DNA from: Malikia spinosa
GTDB lineage: Bacteria > Pseudomonadota > Gammaproteobacteria > Burkholderiales > Burkholderiaceae_C
Assembly: GCF_002980625.1 (NCBI RefSeq)
Contig: NZ_PVLR01000016.1
Span: forward strand, 113,160-177,159
Length of the DNA: 64,000 nucleotides
Direction: 5' to 3'
Position 1 is the first letter of the stretch. Each line of letters begins with the position of its first letter. The notes beneath the pieces are model-generated. The model made no database searches. It was not told the origin of the DNA and was given only the letters and a program-made list of their open reading frames with translations. Position numbers and translations under genes: made by a program. Of the stretch, positions 20,725 to 32,118 are shown in pieces.

Positions 20725-21862
20725 CTTCAGCTGGCTGCTCTGGGGCCTGCCGATCGCCTTCGTGCTGGGCTGGCTGGCCTCGCGCTACGACCTGCGCCAA
20801 TGGCGCGCCGAGCGCCAGCAGAACCCGAAAGCCTATTTCCGCGGGCTTGATCTGCTGCTGAGCGAGCAGCAGGACCAGGCGATCGACGCCTTCATCGAGG
20901 CGGTGCAGAACGACCCCGAGACCTCGGAGCTGCATTTCGCGCTCGGCAACCTGTTCCGCCGCCGCGGCGACTACGAGCGCGCGGTGCGCGTGCACGAGCA
21001 CCTGCTGCAGCGTGGCGACCTGGGGCAAAAGGACCTGCAGCGGGCCCAGCATGCGCTGGCGCAGGACTTCCTGAAAGCCGGCCTGCTCGACCGCGCCGAG
21101 GCGGCGCTGCGCAAGCTCGAGGACAGCCCCTACGCCACCGAGGCGCTGCTGGCCCTGCTGTCGATCTACGAGCGCTCGCGCGACTGGGAGCATGCCGCCG
21201 AGACCGCGGTCCGGCTCGAAACGATAGGCTGCGGCTCGTTCGAGCTCAGGCAGGCGCATTACCGCTGCGAACAGGCCGATCTGCTGCGCAAGCAGGGCAG
21301 CACGGTCGAGGCACTGGCGATGCTGGAGGCGCTGGTGCAGCGCTCGCCCAAATCGGCGCGGGCCTGGATCTCGCTGGCCGACCTGCGCCAGTCGCTCGGC
21401 GATACCCAGGGCGCCCTGCAGGCACTGCATCAGCTCGCGGCCCAGGTACCGCAGCATCTGCCACTGGTCGCGCACAGCCTGGCGCAATGGTCCAAGCTCG
21501 GCCCGCAGGGCCAGGATACCGAACAGCTGCTGCGCGACTGGCGCGAGCAGCATTCGCCCTCGCTCGACGTGACGCAGGCACTGGCGCTGCTGCAGCCCGA
21601 TGGCGCGCAGGCGCGCGCGCTCTACATCGAGCATCTGCAACGCGAACCGTCGCTGGTCGCGGCCGCCTTCTGGCTGGCGGGCGAACATTTCGGCCAGCCC
21701 GAGGAGGAAAAGCGCGTCAAGCAGGCGCTTGAGCGTGCCTGCGAGCCGCTCAAGCGCTACCGCTGCGCCGCCTGCGGCTTCGAGGCGCGCCAGTATTTCT
21801 GGCAATGCCCGGGCTGCCAGAGCTGGGACAGCTACCCGCCGATCCGGGTCGAAGAACTCTAA
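20714..21862 (+). CDS. lapB: Lipopolysaccharide assembly protein LapB (YciM)
   Basis: A 382-residue protein. One N-terminal membrane helix (about 4-22) is followed by a series of TPR helices and a C-terminal rubredoxin-like zinc knuckle (CAACGFEARQYFWQCPGC). LapB presents LpxC to FtsH and so limits lipid A synthesis. It overlaps lapA by 11 bp. The LPS core genes lie 18 kb away in the same window. Confidence 0.94.
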   Translation: MAFDFSWLLWGLPIAFVLGWLASRYDLRQWRAERQQNPKAYFRGLDLLLSEQQDQAIDAFIEAVQNDPETSELHFALGNLFRRRGDYERAVRVHEHLLQRGDLGQKDLQRAQHALAQDFLKAGLLDRAEAALRKLEDSPYATEALLALLSIYERSRDWEHAAETAVRLETIGCGSFELRQAHYRCEQADLLRKQGSTVEALAMLEALVQRSPKSARAWISLADLRQSLGDTQGALQALHQLAAQVPQHLPLVAHSLAQWSKLGPQGQDTEQLLRDWREQHSPSLDVTQALALLQPDGAQARALYIEHLQREPSLVAAAFWLAGEHFGQPEEEKRVKQALERACEPLKRYRCAACGFEARQYFWQCPGCQSWDSYPPIRVEEL

Positions 21863-21880
21863 ATCCTGTAATTTGTCGCC

Positions 21881-22264
21881 ATGAATCTCGAAAAAGTCGT
21901 CTTCGGTTTCTTCATCGTCCTGGCCGCCACGCTGAACTTCGGCTTCTTCATCGGCGAGATCGACAACCCCGCGCATCACCATATCTACGAGCTGTTCGCC
22001 GCCGTGGTGGTCAACCTGATCGCGACCATATTGAAGCTCGGCGACCGCACGCAGATCGGCGCAGTTCATCTGTCGACCAGCCTGGTGGCCGACCTGCAGC
22101 TGATCGCGGCAGCGATGGTCTGGGGCTATGCGGCCCATGTCGCGCAGACCGGCATGACGCCCGAGGTCACAACCAGCATCGTCTCGCTGTCGGGTGGCGC
22201 GCTGTTTGCCAACGTGATCTCGGTCGTGATCCTGATCGCCGAGACCATCATGCAGCGCCGCTGA
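21881..22264 (+). CDS. Small membrane protein, DUF6394-like
   Basis: A 127-residue protein with three or four hydrophobic helices (about 5-25, 38-55, 66-88 and 100-122) and a polar EIDNPAHHHIYE loop. It resembles the DUF6394 family, which has no assigned role. It ends 10 bp before the potassium channel gene, so the two are surely co-transcribed and may form a complex; that is inference from position. Confidence 0.65.
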   Translation: MNLEKVVFGFFIVLAATLNFGFFIGEIDNPAHHHIYELFAAVVVNLIATILKLGDRTQIGAVHLSTSLVADLQLIAAAMVWGYAAHVAQTGMTPEVTTSIVSLSGGALFANVISVVILIAETIMQRR

Positions 22265-22274
22265 AGGCCGGCGC

Positions 22275-23993
22275 ATGAAAGCCGGCCAGGAAATCAGCAC
22301 CATCTTCCTGCTGCTGCGGCGCGTGCGCGGCACGCTGATCGCGCTGGTGCTGATCTACGCGCTCTCGGTGCTGGGGCTGACGCTGGTGCCAGGTCCGCCG
22401 GACGCCAATGGTGCGGTCACGCACATGAGCTTCTTCCACGCCTTCTATTTCGTCAGCTACACGGCCACGACGATCGGTTTTGGCGAGATACCGAACGCCT
22501 TCTCGGAGCAGCAGCGGCTCTGGACCCTGGTCTGCATCTACCTGTCGGTCATCGGCTGGGCGGTCTTCATCGGCAAGCTGCTGCAGATTTCCGCCGACGC
22601 CAACCTGCAGCGCGCGATCCGCACCAGCCGCTTCGCGCGCGCGGTGCGCAAGCTGCGCGAACCGTTCTACATCGTCTGCGGCTACGGCGAGACCGGACGG
22701 CTGATCTGCCACGCACTGGACCAGCTGGGATACCGCGTCGTCGTGCTCGAGCTCAATGGCGAGCATCTGGCCGAGCTGGAGCTGCAGAACCATATCGCCG
22801 ACATGCCGGCCCTGGTCGCGGATGCGGCCAATCCGACCCTGCTCAAGCTGGCCGGACTGCAGCACCGGCAATGCCGCGGCATCGTGGCGCTGACCGATGA
22901 CGATGACGCCAACCGCAGCATCGCCCTGTCGACCCGCCTGCTGGCGCCGGAGCTGCCGGTGCTGGCGCGCGCCAGCGGTCGGGCGGCGGCGGCCGACATG
23001 GCGTCCTTCGGCACCCACCATGTGATCGACCCTTACCTCAAGTTCGGTCATTACCTGGGGTTGGCGATGCATGCGCCGGCGGCCTACCAGCTGCTGCTGT
23101 GGCTGACCGGCCTGCCCGGCACCACGGTGGAACGCCACCGCAGCCCGCCGCACGGACACTGGATCCTGCTCGGCTTCGGCAGCTTCAGCCAGGGGCTGGC
23201 CGCCACCATCGCCAGCGAGGGCATGCCGGTCACGGTGATCGACCTGCAGCCGCCGACCGCGTCCAGCGCCCAGGTCAGCTGGGTCCAGGGCGATGGCACC
23301 GGCGCCGAGGCGCTATTGAAGGCCGGTGTCGCCCAGGCCGCCGGCATCGTCGCGGCGACCTCCAGCGACGTCGACAACCTGTCGGCCACCTTCACCGCGC
23401 GCGAACTCAATCCCGGCCTGTTCACCATCGTGCGCCAGAACAACATGGGCAACCGGCCCTTGTTCGAGCGCTTCGATGCCGACCTGACCATGGTGCCGAG
23501 CGAGGTGATCGCGCACGAATGCCTCGCGATCCTGACGACTCCGATGCTGGCCCCCTTCCTGCGGCTGGCACAGACGGCCGACTGGTGCGAGTCGCTGCTG
23601 CAGCGGCTGACGGCCCAGCTCGGCTGGGAGGCGCCCGAGGTCTGGAGCCTGCGGATTTCTGCGCAGCAAGCGCCGGCGCTGCATCACAGGCTCAACCTCG
23701 ACGACGGCCTGCGTCTGGGCGATCTGCTGAAGGACCATGCCGACCGCAGCCAGGCCTTGCTGTGTGAAGTGCTGCAACTCGACCGCGCAGGTCAACCAAG
23801 CCGGCTGCTGCCACCGGCGGACCTGCTGCTGCGGCAAGGCGACCAGCTGCTGCTGGTCGGACGCAGCCGCGCCCGGTCTCGGCTGGACCTGACGCTGAAC
23901 AATGCCCATGCGCTGGAATATGTGCTGACCGGCCGCGAATCCTCGGGCAGCTGGCTGTGGCAGCGGCTGTCACAGGACAAGAAGACGGGGTGA
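22275..23993 (+). CDS. Two-TM potassium channel with two RCK (TrkA-N) domains
   Basis: A 572-residue protein. TM1 is about 15-35, the pore helix and selectivity filter TTIGFGE near 73-79, and TM2 about 93-112. Two TrkA-N Rossmann domains follow, beginning FYIVCGYGETGRLI (about 134) and HWILLGFGSFSQGLA (about 295), then a TrkA-C-like domain (about 480-545). The tandem RCK layout is like that of MthK/GsuK channels, gated by nucleotides or cations. The filter is GFG, not GYG, a known variant that usually keeps K+ selectivity. The DUF6394-like gene lies 10 bp upstream. Confidence 0.85.
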   Translation: MKAGQEISTIFLLLRRVRGTLIALVLIYALSVLGLTLVPGPPDANGAVTHMSFFHAFYFVSYTATTIGFGEIPNAFSEQQRLWTLVCIYLSVIGWAVFIGKLLQISADANLQRAIRTSRFARAVRKLREPFYIVCGYGETGRLICHALDQLGYRVVVLELNGEHLAELELQNHIADMPALVADAANPTLLKLAGLQHRQCRGIVALTDDDDANRSIALSTRLLAPELPVLARASGRAAAADMASFGTHHVIDPYLKFGHYLGLAMHAPAAYQLLLWLTGLPGTTVERHRSPPHGHWILLGFGSFSQGLAATIASEGMPVTVIDLQPPTASSAQVSWVQGDGTGAEALLKAGVAQAAGIVAATSSDVDNLSATFTARELNPGLFTIVRQNNMGNRPLFERFDADLTMVPSEVIAHECLAILTTPMLAPFLRLAQTADWCESLLQRLTAQLGWEAPEVWSLRISAQQAPALHHRLNLDDGLRLGDLLKDHADRSQALLCEVLQLDRAGQPSRLLPPADLLLRQGDQLLLVGRSRARSRLDLTLNNAHALEYVLTGRESSGSWLWQRLSQDKKTG

Positions 23994-24014
23994 ATCACTG
24001 GTCGACATCGCCGA

Positions 24015-25981
<1,967 letters not shown>

Positions 25982-25985
<4 letters not shown>

Positions 25986-26875
25986 TGCCTGACCGCAGTG
26001 GAACCCACTGGCTGCTTGAGCCTGAGAGCGCGGATGGAATCCCATTCGCTGTCGGTCGCCGTCACCAGGCCCTTGAAGTTCAGGGGCTCGAGCAGCGCGC
26101 GTCCAGCCTCGTCACCGTCCAGTGCGATGAAGGCCTGGCGCAGGCGCTCGGCCACCTCGGCACTCACGCCTGGGTGTATCGCCAGCGCGTGCGGGGTGTA
26201 GGCCGGAGTGCGGGAGAGCACGCGCAGCTGCGACGCAACCTCCGGCTCCATGGCTTCGAGCGTGCGCTGGATGCCGCCACCCGCCTCGAACAGACCGCTG
26301 GCCACACCTTTGTAGACGCTGTCATGGGAACTGACGAAGCGGGCCTCGATTGCCAGGTGGTGGCGAGTGAATTCGGCCCGAGGCAGGATGCTGGCAGCAA
26401 AGGCCGCAGGCGCCGGGAAAGCCACGCGCTTGCCCTGAAGCTGCTCCAGGCTCTGGACCGGACTGCTCTTGGGTACCACGATGATGCCCACGAGCTTGCG
26501 GTCCTTTTCTTTCAGAAAGGCCTGATAGCCGGGCTTGTTGCTGAAGACCGTGTAATGGTAGGGATTCATGTAGGCGAGGTCGAACTCGCCCTTCATGACG
26601 CGGTCCTCGAACGCCGGAATGTCCGAAGCGGTACGAAACGTCAGTTGCACGCGAGCCCGTCGTCCCACTTCCTGCAGCAGCGGAATCCAGGCGCGGGCGA
26701 GTTCGCTGGCCGCCTGCTGCGGCACGATGCCCACGCTCAAGACGGGTGGCGCGGACTGTGCACGGGCGACGGAACCCCACAGCAACGACCAGACAATCAG
26801 CAGCCACGAGCAGCGCCAGCGAAAAGCGAAAACCCGTGAACGCCACATGGGGGAGGATGCAAGACACTGACTCAT
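25982..26875 (-). CDS. PhnD/SsuA-like periplasmic substrate-binding protein
   Basis: From ATG 26875, 297 residues. A signal sequence with a hydrophobic core (WLLIVWSLLW) ends in SVARAQS. The mature part has the type II binding-protein fold of PhnD (phosphate/phosphite/phosphonate) with VGIVPQQAASELARAW, FDLAYMNPYHYTVF and FPAPAAFAAS. No permease or ATPase genes are adjacent. The next gene is a membrane histidine kinase, overlapping by 4 bp, which points to a sensing role like TorT for TorS, not transport. The start is uncertain because no good ribosome site precedes it. Ligand unknown. Confidence 0.8.
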
Positions 26876-26913
26876 TCGGATGCGAATTCCAAGGGGTTGG
26901 GACCCGAAAAATA

Positions 26914-26936
26914 AAAAGCGCCCGGAGGCGCTTTTT
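26914..26936 (-). terminator. Terminator after rplS
   Basis: AAAAGCGCC-TCCG-GGCGCTTTT on the minus strand with flanking T run; A- and T-runs on both sides make it likely to be bidirectional. It ends the rpsP-rimM-trmD-rplS operon. Confidence 0.85.
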
Positions 26937-26970
26937 ACGTGGGGTACGATCAAGCTGCCGAAGCAGTTGA

Positions 26971-27327
26971 TCAAGCGCCCAGCTTTTCCTTGATGCGTGC
27001 CGACTTGCCGCTGCGCTGGCGCAGGTAGTACAGCTTGGCGCGACGGACGTCACCGCGGCGCTTGACTTCGATCTTGGCGATCAGCGGGCTGTAGAGCGGG
27101 AAAGTACGCTCGACGCCTTCGCCGTTCGAGATCTTGCGCACGATGAAGCCGGAGTTCAGGCCACGGTTGCGGCGAGCGATCACGACGCCTTCGTAAGCCT
27201 GCACGCGCTTGCGGGTGCCTTCGATCACGTTGACGCTGACGATCACGGTGTCGCCGGGAGCGAAAACGGGGATTTCTTTGTTCAGGCGAGCAATTTCTTC
27301 TTGCTCGAGGATCTGGATCAGGTTCAT
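26971..27327 (-). CDS. rplS: 50S ribosomal protein L19
   Basis: A 118-residue protein, normal length. The motifs [20 protein letters not shown] and [15 protein letters not shown] are those of L19, which sits at the 30S-50S interface. It is the last gene of the rpsP-rimM-trmD-rplS operon, 103 bp after trmD, followed by a strong terminator. Confidence 0.97.
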   Translation of the reverse strand: MNLIQILEQEEIARLNKEIPVFAPGDTVIVSVNVIEGTRKRVQAYEGVVIARRNRGLNSGFIVRKISNGEGVERTFPLYSPLIAKIEVKRRGDVRRAKLYYLRQRSGKSARIKEKLGA

Positions 27328-27430
27328 GATTTACCTCGGTTTTCGTTCATATACGGCTACGCTAGGGGCCTCGACGACAAACAACAGGTCAAGGCGGCCG
27401 CCAGAGGACCGAAAAGCCTTGGATTATAGC

Positions 27431-28225
27431 CTATCGCCTGGTTTTGTCGAGCGGATGGGCACGCAACCACTGCTCGTCCGCCTTGCTGAGGGCGCCGCGG
27501 GCACGCGCGGCATCGAGCACGTCGGGCCGCCACTGGGCGGTCTGGCGCAGGCTTTGCTGGCGGCGCCAGGCCTCGATCTGGCCATGGTGGCCCGACAGCA
27601 GCACGGGCGGCACCGGCTCCGCACCGTGCGGGCCCTGCCAGACTTCGGGCCGGGTGTAATGCGGGCAGTCGAGCAGGCCGTCGAGCGCCGGGTTGAAGCT
27701 GTCTTGCTGGTGGCTGCCGGCGTCGTTCAATACCCCGGGCTGCAGTCGCGCGACCGAATCGAGCAGCGCCATGGCGGGAATCTCGCCACCCGAGAGGACG
27801 AAGTCGCCCAGGCTGAGCTGGACATCGACACAGGCGTCGATGAAGCGCTGATCCAGGCCTTCGTAGCGACCGCAGATCAGGATCGCCCCCTGCTCGCCGC
27901 AAAAGCGCTCGACCACCGGGTGCGCCAGCCGCTGGCCCAGCGGCGAGAACAGCACGGTCGGGGCGGAATCGGCTTGCGCGGACTCGGCCGCCCGCTCGGC
28001 ACGGATCGCCTGCCAGCAGCGGTACAGCGGATCGGGCTGCATCACCATGCCGGGACCGCCACCAAAGGGGCGGTCGTCGACGCGGCGGTAATTGCCCTCG
28101 GCGAAGTCGCGCAATTGCCACAGGCGCACGTCGACCTGGCGGCTCTCGAAGGCGCGCCGGTTGATGCCGTGACTCAGGAAAGGAGCGAACAGCTCCGGAA
28201 ACAGGGTGATGACGTCGAAACGCAT
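27431..28225 (-). CDS. trmD: tRNA (guanine-N1-)-methyltransferase
   Basis: Start ATG 28225 (MRFDVITLFPELF) gives 264 residues. SPOUT knot motifs are ICGRYEGLDQR and LGDFVLSGGE, and the N-terminus PFGGGPGMVM is typical. It makes m1G37 in tRNAs reading CCN, CUN and CGG codons and so prevents +1 frameshifting. It lies 25 bp after rimM. A longer frame upstream is only an extension into rimM. Confidence 0.97.
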   Translation of the reverse strand: MRFDVITLFPELFAPFLSHGINRRAFESRQVDVRLWQLRDFAEGNYRRVDDRPFGGGPGMVMQPDPLYRCWQAIRAERAAESAQADSAPTVLFSPLGQRLAHPVVERFCGEQGAILICGRYEGLDQRFIDACVDVQLSLGDFVLSGGEIPAMALLDSVARLQPGVLNDAGSHQQDSFNPALDGLLDCPHYTRPEVWQGPHGAEPVPPVLLSGHHGQIEAWRRQQSLRQTAQWRPDVLDAARARGALSKADEQWLRAHPLDKTRR

Positions 28226-28250
28226 GGTAGGCGGGAGCGCCCGCAGCGCT

Positions 28251-28835
28251 TCAGTAGTCAGGTTGCCAGTCGACCGTGATGCGCTTGCCCGGCAGATCGA
28301 CCTGGTCGACATAGACCGAGACAAAGGGGATCATGCGCTCTTGCGTCTTGTCGTCCTCGGTGTATTCGAGGCAGAGCACCGAATTCGGGCCGGTCGACAG
28401 CAGGTCGCGCACCACACCCAGGTGCACGCCTTCGCGGTTGATGACGTCGAGGCCGAGCAGGTCGACCCAGTAGTATTCGTCGTCGCTCTTGGCCGCGGGG
28501 AAGTCGGCACGCGCCACATGGATGCGCGCGCCCTTGAGCGCTTCGGCGGCGTTGCGGTCGGCAATCGCCTCGATCCGCGCCACCAGGCCATCGGCATGGG
28601 TCTTGACCTCGTCGACGACGACGGTCACGACACCGGAAAATGCATCGAAGCCACGCGCGAAGCGGGCTTCGGGAGGAATCAGGAACCAGCGCTTGGCAGC
28701 CAGCAGCACTTCGGGGTCGGCGCTGTGCGAATGCAGTCGCAGCCAACCCTTGATGCCCCAGGCTTCCTGCACCCGGCCGAGCTCCACCGCGTCAGGCGGC
28801 AGAACGGCTGGTTCGAGGCCGGGCAGCTGAGCCAT
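28251..28835 (-). CDS. rimM: Ribosome maturation factor RimM
   Basis: A 194-residue protein. The RimM N-terminal domain starts ELGRVQEAWGIKGWLRL, and the C-terminal PRC barrel contains DDEYYWVDLLGLDV and MIPFVSVYV. It assists 30S assembly around S19. It starts 2 bp after the rpsP stop and precedes trmD in the standard operon. Confidence 0.95.
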   Translation of the reverse strand: MAQLPGLEPAVLPPDAVELGRVQEAWGIKGWLRLHSHSADPEVLLAAKRWFLIPPEARFARGFDAFSGVVTVVVDEVKTHADGLVARIEAIADRNAAEALKGARIHVARADFPAAKSDDEYYWVDLLGLDVINREGVHLGVVRDLLSTGPNSVLCLEYTEDDKTQERMIPFVSVYVDQVDLPGKRITVDWQPDY

Positions 28836-28837
28836 GA

Positions 28838-29107
28838 TTAGGCGGCAGCAGTGGTAGCGGCAGCAGCCTTGGCGGCTTGCTTGACCAGGCGCTCGACGAC
28901 GTCGGAAGCCTGGGCGCCCACGCCCTGCCAGTAGGTCAGGCGGTCCTGGGCGATGCGCAGCGGCTCTTCGCCACCACGGGCCAGCGGGTTGTAGAAGCCG
29001 ATGCGCTCGATGAAGCGGCCGTCACGACGGTTTTGCTTGTGAGCGACGACGATGTTGTAGAACGGACGGGCTTTGGAACCGCCGCGGGAGAGTCGGATAA
29101 CGACCAT
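28838..29107 (-). CDS. rpsP: 30S ribosomal protein S16
   Basis: ATG 29107 ([18 protein letters not shown]) gives 89 residues. The typical S16 motifs [11 protein letters not shown] and [11 protein letters not shown] are present, with an Ala-rich C-terminal tail. It is the first gene of the operon; the promoter should lie in 29108-29250. Confidence 0.97.
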   Translation of the reverse strand: MVVIRLSRGGSKARPFYNIVVAHKQNRRDGRFIERIGFYNPLARGGEEPLRIAQDRLTYWQGVGAQASDVVERLVKQAAKAAAATTAAA

Positions 29108-29255
29108 GGTTTGTCCTTCGGGTGCTGTGGTGACGGGGCGCCATCGCCCTGTCGCAATTTTCCGCAACGCCTGAGACACCGACTGACCACCCGGCCAGCG
29201 AAACGTTGCAAAGCCGGTCATTATAGCCGGATCGCCCCGGCGAGCAAAAGGTCGA

Positions 29256-30218
29256 TCAACTGCCGGCCAGAGCGGCCGTCAGCAGCATCACGGCGCTGAG
29301 CGTGAGCAGGCCGAGCGCGGTGGAGAGCCCCACCACCGCGGTGGTGAGTTCCTGCTCGACCCGGTAGCGTTGCGCGAACAGGAAGACGTTGGCGCCGGTC
29401 GGCAGGGCCGCCGCGAGCACGATCACCTGCCAGGCCAGGCCGCCCAGGCCCAACGCCCAGCCCGAGAGGGCCACCAGCAGCGGCAGGGCCAGGTTCTTGC
29501 AAGCGGCCACCGGCAGCGCCGCGCGCCAGTGGCCTGCCAGCGGCGTGAGGGCCAGGCTGATGCCGACCAGCACCAGCGACAGCGGCCCGAAGGCATTGCC
29601 GAGCAGTCGCAGCGGCTGGTCGACCAGCGGCGACAAGCTCCAGCCGGTCTGGGCAAACAGCAGGCCGGCGGCAATCGGCAGCGGAATCGGGTGCAGCAGC
29701 GAGGCGCGCATGGCCGACCACAAGGTCTTGAGCAGGCGCGGGGCCTGCGCGCTGTCCCGGCTGGCCTGGCGTGCCTGCGCCAGCTCGATCAGCACCGAGG
29801 CGGCGGTCAGGATGATCAGAGAATGCACCGAGACCAGGGTCAGCAGCGTCACGAGGCCGGGCTTGCCATAGGCCAGCTCGACCAGGATCAAACCGATCAT
29901 GACGTTGTTGGAAAAAGTCCCGCCCAGCGCCAGCACCACGCTGCGCGGCGTGAAGCCGCGCCAGCCGATCTGCGCCAGCAGCCAGGCCAGCGCCACCGGA
30001 AAATACGCCAGCACGGGCCTGGGGTCGAGCTGCTCGAAGCGCACCGCGCTCATGGTGCGAAACAGCAGCGCCGGGATCAGCAGCATGAAGACCAGGTTGG
30101 ACAGGCCGCGCACGGCCTCCGGACCGACCCAGCGCATCCGGCCGGCCAGCCAGCCGGCACCGACCAGCAGGCAGACCGGGATCAGCGAGGCCAGGACCGG
30201 GTGCTGGGCCAGCTCCAC
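29256..30218 (-). CDS. AEC-family (auxin efflux carrier-like) transporter
   Basis: From GTG 30218 ([15 protein letters not shown]), 320 residues with about ten membrane helices arranged as two five-helix halves. [14 protein letters not shown] in the first half and [13 protein letters not shown] in the second are the conserved helix-break motifs of the family (PF03547). Relatives carry organic acids such as malate or malonate, but the substrate cannot be named. The start lies 5 bp after the msrA stop, so it is in one unit with msrA. Confidence 0.85.
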   Translation of the reverse strand: MELAQHPVLASLIPVCLLVGAGWLAGRMRWVGPEAVRGLSNLVFMLLIPALLFRTMSAVRFEQLDPRPVLAYFPVALAWLLAQIGWRGFTPRSVVLALGGTFSNNVMIGLILVELAYGKPGLVTLLTLVSVHSLIILTAASVLIELAQARQASRDSAQAPRLLKTLWSAMRASLLHPIPLPIAAGLLFAQTGWSLSPLVDQPLRLLGNAFGPLSLVLVGISLALTPLAGHWRAALPVAACKNLALPLLVALSGWALGLGGLAWQVIVLAAALPTGANVFLFAQRYRVEQELTTAVVGLSTALGLLTLSAVMLLTAALAGS

Positions 30219-30223
30219 CCCGC

Positions 30224-30763
30224 TCAGTCCCGCAGCCAGCCGGCGAAGGCGCGCTGCAGCTTGGCGACCTTGGGCGCAGCGACCGCCAGGCAATAGCCCT
30301 GGTTCGGGTTGCGCGCGAAGAAATCCTGGTGGTAGTCCTCGGCCGGCCAGTAGTGGGCCAGCGGCTTGACCTCGGTCACGATCGGCTGCGCGAAGGCGGA
30401 CTCGCGTTCGAGCTCGGCGATGAAGTCGCGCGCCTGCACCTCCTGTTCGGGACTGCTGCAATAGATACCGCTGCGGTACTGGCTGCCGACGTCATGGCCC
30501 TGGCGGTTGAGCTGGGTCGGGTCATGGATGGCAAAGAAGATCGCAAGCAGCTGCGACAGCGGGATCACTTCCGGATCGAACTCGAGCTTGACGACCTCGA
30601 CGCAGCCGGTGTGGCCGCTGCAGACCTGCTCGTAGCTCGGGCGCGCGGGCTGGCCGTTGCAGTAGCCGGACTCGACGTCGAGCACGCCCTTGACGCGCAC
30701 GAAAACGGCTTCGGTGCACCAGAAGCAGCCGCCCCCGAGCACCAGGGTTTCAGGTGATGACAT
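30224..30763 (-). CDS. msrA: Peptide methionine sulfoxide reductase A
   Basis: ATG 30763 (MSSPETLVLGGGCFWCTE) with AAAGGA 8 bp upstream gives 179 residues. The catalytic Cys is in GGCFWC; the helix GYCNG and the motif YHQDFFARNPNQGYC supply resolving cysteines. It reduces the S-epimer of methionine sulfoxide. An upstream in-frame start at 30814 lacks a ribosome site. It is divergent from the RND adaptor gene across 180 bp. Confidence 0.95.
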   Translation of the reverse strand: MSSPETLVLGGGCFWCTEAVFVRVKGVLDVESGYCNGQPARPSYEQVCSGHTGCVEVVKLEFDPEVIPLSQLLAIFFAIHDPTQLNRQGHDVGSQYRSGIYCSSPEQEVQARDFIAELERESAFAQPIVTEVKPLAHYWPAEDYHQDFFARNPNQGYCLAVAAPKVAKLQRAFAGWLRD

Positions 30764-30942
30764 GACAGGCGTCCTTTCTTGTACGAACTCGATAACCTTT
30801 GACTGATGGTACACATTATCAAAATCATGGAGTTACGCCTGGGCTATATTCGTCGCACGACAAAGAGAGGGCCTCGGCCGGGCCAATTGACCCGTTGCCA
30901 GCCAGGCCGCCGATACGCCAGCCACTCGCTAAAAAAATCAAG

Positions 30943-32103
30943 ATGACATCGTGGAAACGCTGGGCCTTGCTGGCCTTGTTGACTCTGGCGCTCGCGCTGG
31001 GGCTGCTGCGCGCACTCGACAAGCGCCAGCAGCAGCAGGATGCCGCTGGCCGGCTCGCCGCCAGCTCGCAGGCACCGAGCGCCATCACGCTGTCCGGGCA
31101 GGATCTGTTCCGCGCCGAAACGGTCGAGCTCCGGCGCAGCCTGCCGTTCACGGGCACGCTGAAGGCGGTGCATTCGGCCACGCTCAAGGCGCGCGTCGCG
31201 GGCGAGCTGCGCGGCCTGTCGGTGCGCGAGGGCGACCGCGTGCGCGCCGGCCAGCTGCTGGCGCAGGTGGACGCCACCGAGGCCCGGGCAAGGCTGGCGC
31301 AGGCCGAACAGCAGGCCCTTGCGAACCGGGCCCAGCTCGCGATTGCCCAGCGCCAGCAGGACAACAACCAGGCGCTGGTCAGGCAGGGCTTCATCTCGTC
31401 GACGGCGGCGCAGACGTCCGAGCTCAATCTCGAGACCGCGCGCGCCAACCTGCAGGCGGCGCAGGCCCAGCTCGACATCGCGCGCAAGGCGCTGGCCGAC
31501 ACCGAACTGCGCGCGCCGATCTCGGGCCAGGTCGCGGCCAGGCTGGTCCAGGACGGCGAGCGGGTGCCGGTCGATGCGCGCGTGCTCGAGATCGTCGACA
31601 GCCGCGCGCTGGAGATCGAGGCCGCCCTGCCCCCGGCCGATGCGCTGCAGCTGCGGGTCGGCCAGCCGGCCGACTGGTCGGTCGAAGGCATGAGCCAGCC
31701 GTCTCGGGCCCGGGTCGCGCGCATCAATCCCGCCGTGCAGACCGGCAGCCGCAGCTTGCTGGCCTATCTGACGGTGCCGGCGCAGGAAGGCCTGCGCCAG
31801 GGACTGTTCGTGCAGGGCCAGATCGAGACCGGGCAGCTGCGGGCCATCGCCGTGCCGCTGTCGGCGCTGCGCAGCGACCAGCCCCAGCCTTATCTGCAGC
31901 TGCTGCAGGACGGCCAGGTGGTGCACCGCCAGGTGGTGCCGGGCCAGCAGGGCAAGGTCGGCGGCGAGACCCTGGTCGCGATCGACGGCCTGGCGCCCGG
32001 CACGCTGGTGCTGCGCGCGAGCGCCGGCACGCTGGCCGCCGGCACCCCGGCCCGTGCCGTCCTGTCGGCGGCACAGCCCGACGCGGCGGCGGCGACACGC
32101 TGA
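30943..32103 (+). CDS. RND efflux periplasmic adaptor (membrane fusion protein)
   Basis: From ATG 30943 (MTSWKRWALLALLTLALAL), 386 residues. One N-terminal membrane anchor precedes a split lipoyl domain (ATLKARVAGELRGLSVREGD ... LRAPISGQVAAR) around an alpha-helical hairpin, then beta-barrel and membrane-proximal domains. It links the inner-membrane pump to TolC. It lies 15 bp before the RND gene. The ORF can be extended to 30799, but the hydrophobic start and family length favour 30943. Confidence 0.9.
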   Translation: MTSWKRWALLALLTLALALGLLRALDKRQQQQDAAGRLAASSQAPSAITLSGQDLFRAETVELRRSLPFTGTLKAVHSATLKARVAGELRGLSVREGDRVRAGQLLAQVDATEARARLAQAEQQALANRAQLAIAQRQQDNNQALVRQGFISSTAAQTSELNLETARANLQAAQAQLDIARKALADTELRAPISGQVAARLVQDGERVPVDARVLEIVDSRALEIEAALPPADALQLRVGQPADWSVEGMSQPSRARVARINPAVQTGSRSLLAYLTVPAQEGLRQGLFVQGQIETGQLRAIAVPLSALRSDQPQPYLQLLQDGQVVHRQVVPGQQGKVGGETLVAIDGLAPGTLVLRASAGTLAAGTPARAVLSAAQPDAAAATR

Positions 32104-32118
32104 GCGAGGACAGCCCCC

